From: Ceratobasidium sp. AG-K
Taxonomy: Eukaryota; Basidiomycota; Agaricomycetes; Cantharellales; Ceratobasidiaceae
Assembly: GCA_037039685.1 (NCBI GenBank)
Contig: JAWNGF010000001.1
Span: 7,688,001 to 7,752,000 of the forward strand
Reading direction: 5' to 3'
DNA length: 64,000 nucleotides
The notes under the pieces were generated by a model. That model saw nothing but the letters and a program-made list of their open reading frames with translations. It searched no databases and had not been told where the DNA came from. Of the stretch, positions 36,670 to 45,631 are shown piece by piece (position 1 is the first letter of the stretch; each line of letters opens with the position of its first letter). The position numbers and the translations under genes were made by a program.

Positions 36670-37188
36670 ATGCAGCAGTCCTCTGGGACCCCCCCTGCAC
36701 CCACGGTCCCTGCTCCCTCTCCTGCGGCCAATGAGCTGCCTGCCCCACCTGAAATCCCCACTGATCCTTTGCTGCTTGAGCAGCAATTTAACGAAGCAAT
36801 GGAGTGGGCCCGGGCCCAAATCAAGCGCCTTATGGCCAAGGTCAAGCGGGAGCTTGATGACACACCCCCTGCCCCAGCATATGATTGAATGCCCTGTGAC
36901 GCAGAGGTCCTTGAGGCATATGGGATGGTCGAACAAGGCAAGTTGTCAGCCTCCGGTCTCAAGCGTTGGTGCAATGCACAGCAAGAAGCATGGATCAATA
37001 GGGAGCAACAATCCCTCCTTGACAGGGAGCGGCAATGCCCTCAGGCCCTCCACCAACTAGCCCAACACAAATGGGACTTTGAACAAGCTAAATGGGATGC
37101 AATGAATGCGCGTCTGGAGGAGGACATGCGGGCCCTGGCGGAACAAGAAGGATGGGTGGCAATCAAGGAATGGATTGCCCAAAAGTAG
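36670..37188 (+). pseudogene. ORF3 of element F, split by a TGA
   Basis: Two in-frame blocks: 36670-36888 (Pro-rich, then LLLEQQFNEAMEWARAQIK) and 36889-37188 (MPCDAEVLEAY...AIKEWIAQK), separated by a TGA at 36886-36888. The second block aligns with the C-terminus of ORF3 of element C: MPCDA, VLEAY, REQQ, KWD, MR-LAE, GW, KEW are shared. Mostly charged helix. The stop sits where C has Arg (NRMPCD), so CGA to TGA is likely. Function unknown. Confidence 0.65.
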
Positions 37189-37228
37189 TTGTGCGCAGTC
37201 CCCTACACCCAATCTAAAGGGGGGGCAA

Positions 37229-37781
37229 TGTCATGACCCATGTACGACATCTCTGGACTCTGGCTGTGTGGCTTGGACTCTGGCGCCTTAAGCGCCCTAT
37301 GTACAATGTATGGCCCTCTCCCGCGTTTAGTGTGGTGTATGGATGACGTGTCACCTTGGCCCATATGGCCTTGCTGTCTTCTGGATCTTTCCCTTGGAAG
37401 GATTGTGCTTCTGGAATGTTCTTCCAGAAGTACTTTGATTTTGCTGACTGATACTGGTGCCTGATTGGCCAGTTTATGTATTGTACCACTTTGAGGCATT
37501 TTTGCCTCACACTATATATACTGGCTCACAAGCATGGACTCACTCCAGCTTGCTTTGCCTCATCATCTCTCCCCTCAAGAGTGCACTCTAAGTCCCAAAG
37601 GCCTTACAGCCTTTGTCTCTCATCTAAGTGGGCCTTTGGCCATCATCAGTATTGATGCTAAGGTTGCACTAGCAACTTAGCAAATGGTCTGAGGAGCCTA
37701 TAAGGCATGTTGAGGCCAGTCTCTACAACTAAGGCAAGAACAGTCACTGTCGTCAGTCAACCGGCATAGAGGGTTGCAACA
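37229..37781 (+). repeat. LTR of element F
   Basis: Starts TGTCATGACC and ends GGTTGCAACA, as the LTR of C does on its coding strand. It has TATATATA near 37512 and AGCTTGCTTTGCC about 34 nt later. No paired LTR in the window. Confidence 0.75.
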
Positions 37782-38023
37782 CTTTTCTCCTTTTGTCTCC
37801 CTTTGTTGCCTGCTCTCTATTGTACATAGCCACTTTAGAAAGTATATATACCAGCGACACAAGTCTTGCTCCCACAAGACTTGTTCTCTTGTTGTTTTCC
37901 CACTACTCATTGCGTGACTCACTTAGGCCTTAGCGCCATACATTCAACCTTTGTCGTTGTCCCAACCCCCATCCTCACTGCCTGTGGAGCCTTGGCCTCC
38001 AAGGTTTGGCTAGGGTTGTGACA
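37782..38023 (+). repeat. 3' part of an LTR of the element B family
   Basis: Matches the last 240 bp or so of the B LTR from its pyrimidine-rich middle through the TATA box and the AAGACTTGTTCT segment to GGGTTGTGACA. The 5' half is missing. Element F abuts it, which suggests that F inserted into or deleted part of it. Confidence 0.75.
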
Positions 38024-38090
38024 CTTCTTCCTTTCTCTTTTGTCTTGCAACTTCCTTTCTTGGCAAGTCATGTTCCTTTATAGGACATGA

Positions 38091-38696
38091 CTCATAGAGC
38101 GTTCTGATTGGATAGTTTGTATGACTTGTTTCTTGGCATGAGTATGACTCATGTCTTTTCTTTGAATATATAATGAGGCAACAACAAGCATGGTATCCCC
38201 ATCTTGTTTTGCCTTGTCATTTCCCCAACAAACAGTCTCTCACTGGGTTTCCCTCAGGGTTACCTTGGATCCTCAGGCCTTAGCACCGTTCACAGTCTAC
38301 AGTTCACAGCTCTTTGGGTGCCAAGTCTCTCTAAGTCTTGACTTGGGCACACATAGTTACGGTCAGCAACCATTATAGTGTTGGGTTGCAACACTCATAG
38401 AGCTTTCTGATTGCATAGTTTGTATGACTTGTTTCTTGGCATGAGTATGACTCATGCCTTTTCTGAATATATAATGAGGCAACAACAAGCATAGTATCCC
38501 CATCTTGTTTTGCCTTGTCATTTTCCCCAACAAACAGTCCCTCACTGGGGTTCCCTCAGGGTTACCTTGGATCCTCAGGCCTTAGCGCTGTTCACAGTCT
38601 ACAGTCCACAGCTCTTTGGGTGCCAAGTCTCTCTAAGTCTTGACTTGGGCACATACAGTTACAGTCAGCAACCATCATAGTGTTGGGTTGTGACAC
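38091..38696 (+). repeat. Two tandem 303-bp copies of an LTR-like sequence
   Basis: 38091-38393 and 38394-38696 are about 95 percent alike by eye. Each starts CTCATAGAGC, contains TATATAATG followed about 34 nt later by ATCTTGTTTTGCC, and ends GGGTTGCAACA or GGGTTGTGACA. The features are those of a gypsy LTR 3' portion. A leading 67 bp before copy 1 may belong to the same LTR. Confidence 0.75.
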
Positions 38697-39490
38697 AATA
38701 GTCCATAGTAACATTTGATGCCACCCAAATGTCACAGATGACACTGGATATAGTACATATAACCATGATTATGGCCATGGTTGGGAGGATGAGCCTTGGC
38801 AGGAGTTGCTGGGCCATTGTTGACCAGAGCAGAGATAGCACACAGGCCAAATTTGTCAACAACAACAGAAACATTGAATATGAGTAATTTCTATTCTTTA
38901 ATTTTGTTTCTGTACTTTACAAACTGTCTTGATATATCTATTCCCAATTCTGACTATCCAACTTCATTGTGTGCTTCAGGAACCAACCTTGTGCCTAGAG
39001 TACTACATGTAGTGCATCTAAAACAAATACATTGTTTGATCAACCCTGCATTGTTGATTCTCACCAGCCAACAGCACTTCTTTAGTGCCAAACTTTTGGA
39101 GGCACTAGTAGGAAGCGCCTCTGCCACTCCCTGGAAGTGAGTAGTGACCCTGGCACTTGGAGGAAGTTCTCTGGCTTCCCACAGTGTCCCTATGGAGCCC
39201 TACTGTGGGGCCCTCTGCCGTGCAAACCTCAATCCTCAGTTTCCATTTGCAAGCCTTGACCAACGTGTTCTTGAGATCTCTCAACTTCTTGTACCTATTA
39301 GTATATATCGGAGTGGGATCATTCACTCCATGGGCGCCCCAGACACTGCCCTTCTGGCACAATTATGTTTGGTCATGTCAAATATTTTCTTGTCCTCAAT
39401 ACTGGTCTTATTCAAGAGCTCACTCCAAATCAGGAAAGTACAACAGCAGGCTCTGGATTTGACCTTACCAATCAGTCACTTGCACTGCTC
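38697..39490. other. No gene recognised
   Basis: Only short ORFs on both strands, none resembling a known family with confidence. A hydrophobic minus-strand stretch at about 38690-38870 could be a remnant of a membrane-protein gene, but it has stops nearby. I see nothing else. Confidence 0.4.
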
Positions 39491-39722
39491 TACCAAAAAT
39501 CGAAATTCTCGTTCGGCCTGTGAGGTCTTGTGATGAGAAGGACAATCTTGTCGAGCTTGTAACAGGTCGTGGGGGCTTGTGAGATCTTACGAGCCCGGAC
39601 GAGCGTATTGCTCGTTTGTCTCCTGAGCGCTCCCGAGCGATCGCGAGTGATCTAGAGCCTACCAAGATAGTCCCCGGCATCACGAGACCTTGGGAGCCAA
39701 ACGAGAATTTCGATTTTTGGTA
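39491..39722. mobile_element. MITE, 228 bp with perfect terminal inverted repeats and TA target site
   Basis: TA at 39491-39492 and 39721-39722 flank an element whose ends (39493 on and 39720 back) are exact inverted repeats for at least 21 bp, starting CCAAAAATCGAAATT. The TA duplication and short non-coding body fit a Tc1/mariner-type MITE. Outside the TA the flanks CTC and GAG make the rebuilt site CTCTAGAG, a palindrome. Confidence 0.82.
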
Positions 39723-39724
39723 GA

Positions 39725-39952
39725 GTGGCGGCAATCTCCCCGATCCCAACCTTCAAATGGCTTCGTGATAGCAACCTTGTTGCTTACGAGCTACGGGGGG
39801 AGAACCTTGCACCAGTTGAGTTGGTAGATGCTCACGACGTTATTGAATTAGTTGGGCGTGTTCAAGATAGCAGCCACAGCTGGTATATTGTAGATCGGAC
39901 AATAGTTATTGGGAAGCTTAACATTGCTGACGCTGTTTTAGACCAAACTTAA
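39725..39952 (+). other. Possible exon remnant of 75 codons, unrecognised
   Basis: An open frame directly right of the MITE (AAISPIPTFKW to IADAVLDQT, stop 39950-39952) with protein-like composition (SWYIVDRTIVIGKLN). No ATG in frame; it would need an upstream exon that the MITE may have separated. No family recognised. Confidence 0.25.
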
Positions 39953-40267
39953 GAGCATATATGTAAATTTCGATTTTAGTTGTCAAGCTCAGATTCTGCC
40001 ATGTTAATTTACTTCATGTACTTTGTCAAATTCCCTCTTCACCGTACTTTGACTTGATGTTGTTCAAGTTGTTTTTGGTTGGCGGAAGCTGCATATCCTG
40101 TGATACCAGTGATCACCTGAGTTTAGCATGATGTTAGGGAGTGTGTGATTATCAAGATTCACACCGTTATTGAGTGAAAGGTGACAAACCACAACAATTT
40201 ACCTGATCATCAGGTGATTTCATTCATCCAGAGACGCCTTAAGATGCATACGAGATGGTGTTGCCTA
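39953..40267. other. No gene recognised
   Basis: AT-rich sequence left of the inverted repeat. I see no coding or repeat structure. Confidence 0.4.
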
Positions 40268-40790
40268 ATCTTCACAACACATATATGCATGCTCCCCGAC
40301 TACCTCGGAGTCTGATGCATATGTCGTATGAATTACAGGCGGCAGACATTTGGTCTTTGTGCGGACGCGAGTGGTTAGGCGACCAGGGTATTCAGCCAGA
40401 CGCATTGGACAAGCGCCGGAATCCAGACGTCGGCGGGAAGACAGTAAGTCATCAGAAGAAGCAAGTAGGCTACGCCCCGACGTCTTACATATAGCAAAGG
40501 TGCTGAAAGACACAAAGCCTTGCATTCAAAAAGGGTACGTGGCACTGTTCCAGGAGGACCGATGCGACTGCCGATTGCAGAGGGGAAAGCAAATGTAATC
40601 GACTGACATCCAGCATTTACCCCTTTGGTTTGTGCATATGATTTCTCCCTTGCCGTAACTCTTCCAAGACCTTTCTGAGGTGTACATTGTTTACAGAACC
40701 CGAATATACTCGATCGCATTCTACCCTACAACCCCAGTAGTTTACAGGTGCATACAGGTGCATAAAGACGCATGCATGAGCTGAGCTATC

Positions 40791-41320
40791 TTAGGTAGCG
40801 CAGTTAAGGTTACCGCTGCTGTTCCTAACGCATTGGTCTAAAGATCATACCAAGTTAGTACGAGCATCTAACACGCTAGTAGACATATATAGACTTACTC
40901 AGGTCGATAGTGGCAGCACGACCGTTGCAGCTAGGCAGTGTTAGACGCTTCAAGGTTCGTACGAGATCGCGTTGACTTACGTGCACTTCATAGTCGAGCC
41001 ATTGTTGATGAGGCATCCACTGCACGAGTTTCCATAGTTGCCGCTGCGATTGTGTTAGTACTTTGAGTAGTATAGACGGCCGCGACGGGTACTTACCCGC
41101 CTTGGCAGGCCAGGTTGCCGTTGCGGTTGACGATGCAGCGGTTCAGGTCGATAGAGGAGTTGACACGTCCACCCCTGCCGTTACCGCAGTTCGCGTTGAA
41201 CACGGTGTTGCTGGACATATACCAACCGGTGCAGGAGTTGCCAAAGTTGCCAGCCGCCTGGACACCGGTGGCAGCGAAGAGGGCAGCACCAACAAGAGTG
41301 AAGAAGCTTGTGAAGTGCAT
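40791..41320 (-). CDS. Secreted CVNH-domain lectin, left copy (4 exons)
   Basis: Exons on the minus strand are 41320-41097, 41043-40981, 40930-40899 and 40837-40791, all with GT-AG introns, giving 121 residues. This mirrors the right copy exactly. A signal peptide (MHFTSFFTLVGAALFAATG) is followed by a CyanoVirin-N homology domain built of two similar halves (NFGNSCTGW...LNRCIVNRNGNLAC and NYGNSCSGC...LNQCVRNSSGNLNC). CVNH proteins bind mannose-type glycans. In filamentous fungi their role is mostly unknown, and defence or cell-wall binding is suggested. A TATAAAA box lies at 41374-41380. Confidence 0.88.
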
Positions 41321-41373
41321 GATGCTTTGAAAGAACCTGTTGCTGGTGGATTGTTCTGGCCGGTCGAGTGTGC

Positions 41374-41380
41374 TTTTATA
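41374..41380 (-). promoter_or_regulatory. TATA box of the left CVNH gene
   Basis: TATAAAA on the minus strand, 54 bp upstream of the ATG at 41320. Mirrors 44344-44350. Confidence 0.65.
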
Positions 41381-41725
41381 CTCCGTAGGTCTATAGCTAA
41401 CCGTTCGAATAGCTAACGAGCGCGTCTTCGTTTCGTAAATGCCGTGAACCGCATGGTGCGGACGGCTTCTACAGCAATCGACTCTCAGGCCATGGCTGTA
41501 CGGTGAGCGTGCATGGATCGGTACATCGCGCACATTTGGAATCCAAGGTGTCTCGGTGTGTTGAACTTGATCATGTCCTCTGGTCGGCAATCAGAAACTC
41601 ATGTTTTCGAATCTCCATCCTACAATCATCTGGCTGATCATGTGACTCCACAAGTCCCTAACGAAGATAATGGAGGCTTAGCGAAGGATCATTGCTTGAT
41701 CGCTACCTGACTACAACTGGGCTTC

Positions 41726-44023
41726 TTTTGGTCAGATTCACGCCAGATTCCGATCATTGCAACTCGAAATGATTCCGGAGGTGCGTTCGCAGAATAGATC
41801 TTTGATGTAGAATATGACAAGCGCCCGGTGCAATGGCGATTTCTCCCAAGACTCTCGAGTACGGTCTATCACCTTTGGCAATGTCTACCCTACCTGCCAC
41901 TTCGCTCATTGGCTCTTCCTACTTGACCATTAACGTGCCCGGGTCACTTGAATACATCTCCAATAGAAGTACTGTTTGACGGCACCGAGCTGTGAGTGGC
42001 CGAGTTGGCCGGGAGGTGGAATGAATCCGGTGCCCACATCACAAATATTTACCTAAATTGGGCATCGGGAAGGCGTGAATTTACCTGTACATGGATTTCC
42101 GTTGTTTGTAGGTGCATCTCAATCTATCGGCCGTGCGAATAACGGCAGAAGAAGAAGGCAAAAGTTTTCATAGCATTAGGCCGAACGTAGAACACGCCCA
42201 TGCTCCTTTTGTTTAGACATTCTGGGAGCATGTGGGCTCAAGTAAAGTCTTCTGTCATACATATGAGCCCCAAGAACCTTTCGTGACCAGAGCCTGTTTT
42301 TCGCGGTGCTCCTACGTTTTGGGGCAAGTTGGAAGGTTGAACTCGTTCGATACTTAAGCTGGACGAAATCACTGCTGAAGAGTATACAAGCCGTTTCCAT
42401 GCCCTGAGGGCATGCTAGCCAGCCCAACCGACAGAGCTACAGTCCTAATCACTGGCAAAACCTAGAAATATATGAGGTCGAGTTCTGCCCGAGTGCCAAC
42501 CATGGATCGCCCACGCAGGTAGCTAGAATTGCAGGGTTCCTTTTGAACCGCATCACTCAAATTGCTACTCGAGATACGAGCGCTAGCCGGTGCGCACGTG
42601 GAGCTCTCCTTGGCTCGGAGGTTACCTCCGACAGAGGTTGCAAACCGTATGAGTTATTTATGAATTTCTACCTGCATATACCCAATACATATCCAACACG
42701 TCCCACATGAGTTTTGCGTGAGCCGTAGAATTGAACAGAAGGTTGGGGGTGAGTCATGGTCCAATGGGCGGGAGGCGCCCTTACACATCCCAGTCACATC
42801 ATACGCGGTTGATTCGTGCGCTGATGCACGTCTCGCCACCAGGCATGTAGCCCTTGTGTCGATTCTCTGGCTTGGACTTCCTTATTGTGGCACTCTGTGT
42901 TGGCTCCCGGCGGGAAAATATATACCACACAGCGGATTTGTAGTACGGTTTCTGCTTCTCAAGAAATCAAGTTGATGAGCCTGGGATCAGTATTGAAGCT
43001 CACACTCTTCAAGTTACTCTTGAACTTGTGTTCAAATTCAGGCTTGGTGAGAAACTGCGTGGGTTCCATTGAACATCTTTCCGGCGTAAACTTCCAGGAG
43101 TTCGTCTACGGATATGGCTGGCGTACCCCTTGGAAGCTGCTCCCTAAGCCAAGCGAGGTAGCACGCCCGCACTGGCAAGGGCGTTTACGCAGTAACTACC
43201 ACTTCGGATTCTGCAGCTCAAAAATGCTCTCAGCAATTCCAGGCACGTAAGAAAGCGGGTTTCGGAACCTGAGCACCGCATATATTGATGTGTTCACGGA
43301 CTAACTCTCACTATCCGTCATTTTGAGGGTGGACCTACTTACGATACCCCCTTGTCTCGGAATTCGCTAGTATTCCCTTCGAACGTGAGCTGATTCAACT
43401 GTGAAGCATATATGGTATTTGTAATTGACCTGAAGTGTGGGAGCTGCCATGAGAGTAACCCAATCCCGGCCAGATCATGTCACCGACTGAACGGCGCAAG
43501 AGAGCCCACGAAACGCGAAGGGAGTCCTACGCATAGAATTGCACATTTGACACCCGCGGCCGATAAATGAAGTAATTTGTACCTAAGGCTCATTGCTATG
43601 CAATACGTTGGACTAGGCCTCTCATCAATCTTTCCATGGCTGCTTGATCGGGGTGGCCATAGGAACTACAGCAATCCTATACCCCCACATGGAGCCCATT
43701 CTGGGCATATGTCCGTGATCTCAGCATCTGACTCATTCCACCTCGCGGCCAACTCGGCTACACCTGCCGTGCGATCGGAATTCCGTTTTGTTGACCGTTG
43801 AAGCGGACTGTTAATATTCGATCGAAAAAAATTACAGAGGGATTAGTGTGATAATAGAAAGTGTGAGACTTTGGCGTATACTCAGGCTCGAGGAGCCGAA
43901 AAAAAATCTCATTTGGACATTTATGTCCTTGCAATATTGTGCATCAAGAACGTATTCCATAAAAATCCTCCCAGAGCCTTTTCGGGACACAATGGTTGAC
44001 GTGTGACGTGGACCTAGGCGCGA
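41726..44023. other. 2.3-kb spacer between the inverted-repeat arms, no gene recognised
   Basis: Several ORFs of 60-121 codons occur on both strands (for example 42885-43250) but none has recognisable motifs, convincing splice structure or coding composition. It separates the two divergently transcribed CVNH genes and may hold their distal promoters. Confidence 0.5.
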
Positions 44024-44343
44024 GAAGCCCAGTTGTAGTCAGGTAGCAATCAAAAGATCCCCCGCTAAGCTTCTATCACCGGTATCAGGAACTTGCGAAC
44101 ATTGCTGTGCAACACCTTCGGCTGGATGGTTGATTGCCGACCAGAGGACATGATCAAGTTCAACACACCGAGACACCTTGGATTCCAAATGTGCGCGATG
44201 TACCGATCCATGCACGCTCACCGTACAGCCATGGCCTGAGAGTCGATTGCTGTAGAAGCCGTCCGCACCATGCGGTTCACGGCATTTACGAAACGAAGAC
44301 GCGCTCGTTAGCTATTCGAACGGTTAGCTATAGACCTACGGAG

Positions 44344-44350
44344 TATAAAA
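44344..44350 (+). promoter_or_regulatory. TATA box of the right CVNH gene
   Basis: TATAAAA in GGAGTATAAAAGC, 54 bp upstream of the ATG at 44404. Confidence 0.65.
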
Positions 44351-44403
44351 GCACACTCGACCGGCCAGAACAATCCACCAGCAACAGGTTCTTTCAAAGC
44401 ATC

Positions 44404-44933
44404 ATGCACTTCACAAGCTTCTTCACTCTTGTTGGTGCTGCCCTCTTCGCTGCCACCGGTGTCCAGGCGGCTGGCAACTTTGGCAACTCCTGCACCGGTT
44501 GGTATATGTCCAGCAACACCGTGTTCAACGCGAACTGCGGTAACGGCAGGGGTGGACGTGTCAACTCCTCTATCGACCTGAACCGCTGCATCGTCAACCG
44601 CAACGGCAACCTGGCCTGCCAAGGCGGGTAAGTACCCGTCGCGGCCGTCTATACTACTCAAAGTACTAACACAATCGCAGCGGCAACTATGGAAACTCGT
44701 GCAGTGGATGCCTCATCAACAATGGCTCGACTATGAAGTGCACGTAAGTCAACGCGATCTCGTACGAACCTTGAAGCGTCTAACACTGCCTAGCTGCAAC
44801 GGTCGTGCTGCCACTATCGACCTGAGTAAGTCTATATATGTCTACTAGCGTGTTAGATGCTCGTACTAACTTGGTATGATCTTTAGACCAATGCGTTAGG
44901 AACAGCAGCGGTAACCTTAACTGCGCTACCTAA
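44404..44933 (+). CDS. Secreted CVNH-domain lectin, right copy (4 exons)
   Basis: Exons 44404-44627, 44681-44743, 44794-44825 and 44887-44933 (introns 53, 50 and 61 nt, all GT-AG) give 121 residues. Residues 1-22 form a signal peptide ending VQA. The remainder is one CVNH domain of two tandem halves of about 50 residues, each with the GNSC start and a DLN-C-VRN or VNRN pattern typical of the fold. Predicted to be secreted and to bind oligomannose glycans. The ATG was chosen for the signal peptide and TATA spacing. The encoded protein is identical to the left copy. Confidence 0.9.
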
Positions 44934-45631
44934 GATAGCTCAGCTCATGCATGCGTCTTTATGCACCTGTATGCACCTGTAAACTACTGGGGTTGTAGGG
45001 TAGAATGCGATCGAGTATATTCGGGTTCTGTAAACAATGTACACCTCAGAAAGGTCTTGGAAGAGTTACGGCAAGGGAGAAATCATATGCACAAACCAAA
45101 GGGGTAAATGCTGGATGTCAGTCGATTACATTTGCTTTCCCCTCTGCAATCGGCAGTCGCATCGGTCCTCCTGGAACAGTGCCACGTACCCTTTTTGAAT
45201 GCAAGGCTTTGTGTCTTTCAGCACCTTTGCTATATGTAAGACGTCGGGGCGTAGCCTACTTGCTTCTTCTGATGACTTACTGTCTTCCCGCCGACGTCTG
45301 GATTCCGGCGCTTGTCCAATGCGTCTGGCTGAATACCCTGGTCGCCTAACCACTCGCGTCCGCACAAAGACCAAATGTCTGCCGCCTGTAATTCATACGA
45401 CATATGCATCAGACTCCGAGGTAGTCGGGGAACACGCATATACGCGTCGTGAAGATACACACACGGCTGACAACCCCCAATCCGGATCTCAGCCAACCCC
45501 CAATGCGCTTGACATGCAAAACAACAATGTAATTACCATATAACCATGCCACAAGAAAAGACACAGAAAAACATGAGCAAAAAAAATCTACATGATCCAG
45601 CAAAGCAACATATCATAAAACAACAAAAAGT

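Larger units (their letters stand above)
36600..37781 (+). mobile_element. Element F: 3' terminal fragment of another gypsy element
   Basis: Contains an ORF3-type sequence (36670-37188) and an LTR (37229-37781). The pol and 5' parts are not next to it and are not seen elsewhere in the window. Its left edge is the 3' LTR of B. The ORF3 C-terminal module and the LTR ends resemble element C. Confidence 0.75.
40268..41725. repeat. Left arm of a large inverted repeat carrying a CVNH gene
   Basis: Pairs with 44024-45456. Mirror positions sum to 85724. Within 40293-41593 I found no difference from the right arm. Outside that tract, substitutions appear at once on the outer side (six in about 29 bp) and a poorly matching stretch occurs on the inner side (41594-41700). 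Confidence 0.93.
44024..45456. repeat. Right arm of the large inverted repeat
   Basis: Reverse complement of 40268-41725. Tract 44131-45431 shows no difference from its partner in what I compared, including introns and the two longest overlapping ORFs. Confidence 0.93.

Noticed and set aside
38665..38874. Hydrophobic minus-strand ORF, possibly a multi-pass membrane protein
   Set aside because: It runs into the LTR-like repeat, is short, and has no convincing continuation in either direction.
41093..41590. 165-codon minus-strand ORF running through the left CVNH exon 1 and its promoter (and its mirror at 44134-44631)
   Set aside because: The upstream part is promoter and the TATA box lies inside it. 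The signal-peptide ATG and splice sites support the shorter start.
42885..43250. 121-codon ORF in the spacer between CVNH genes
   Set aside because: No motifs, no homologous look and no support from splice or promoter signals.
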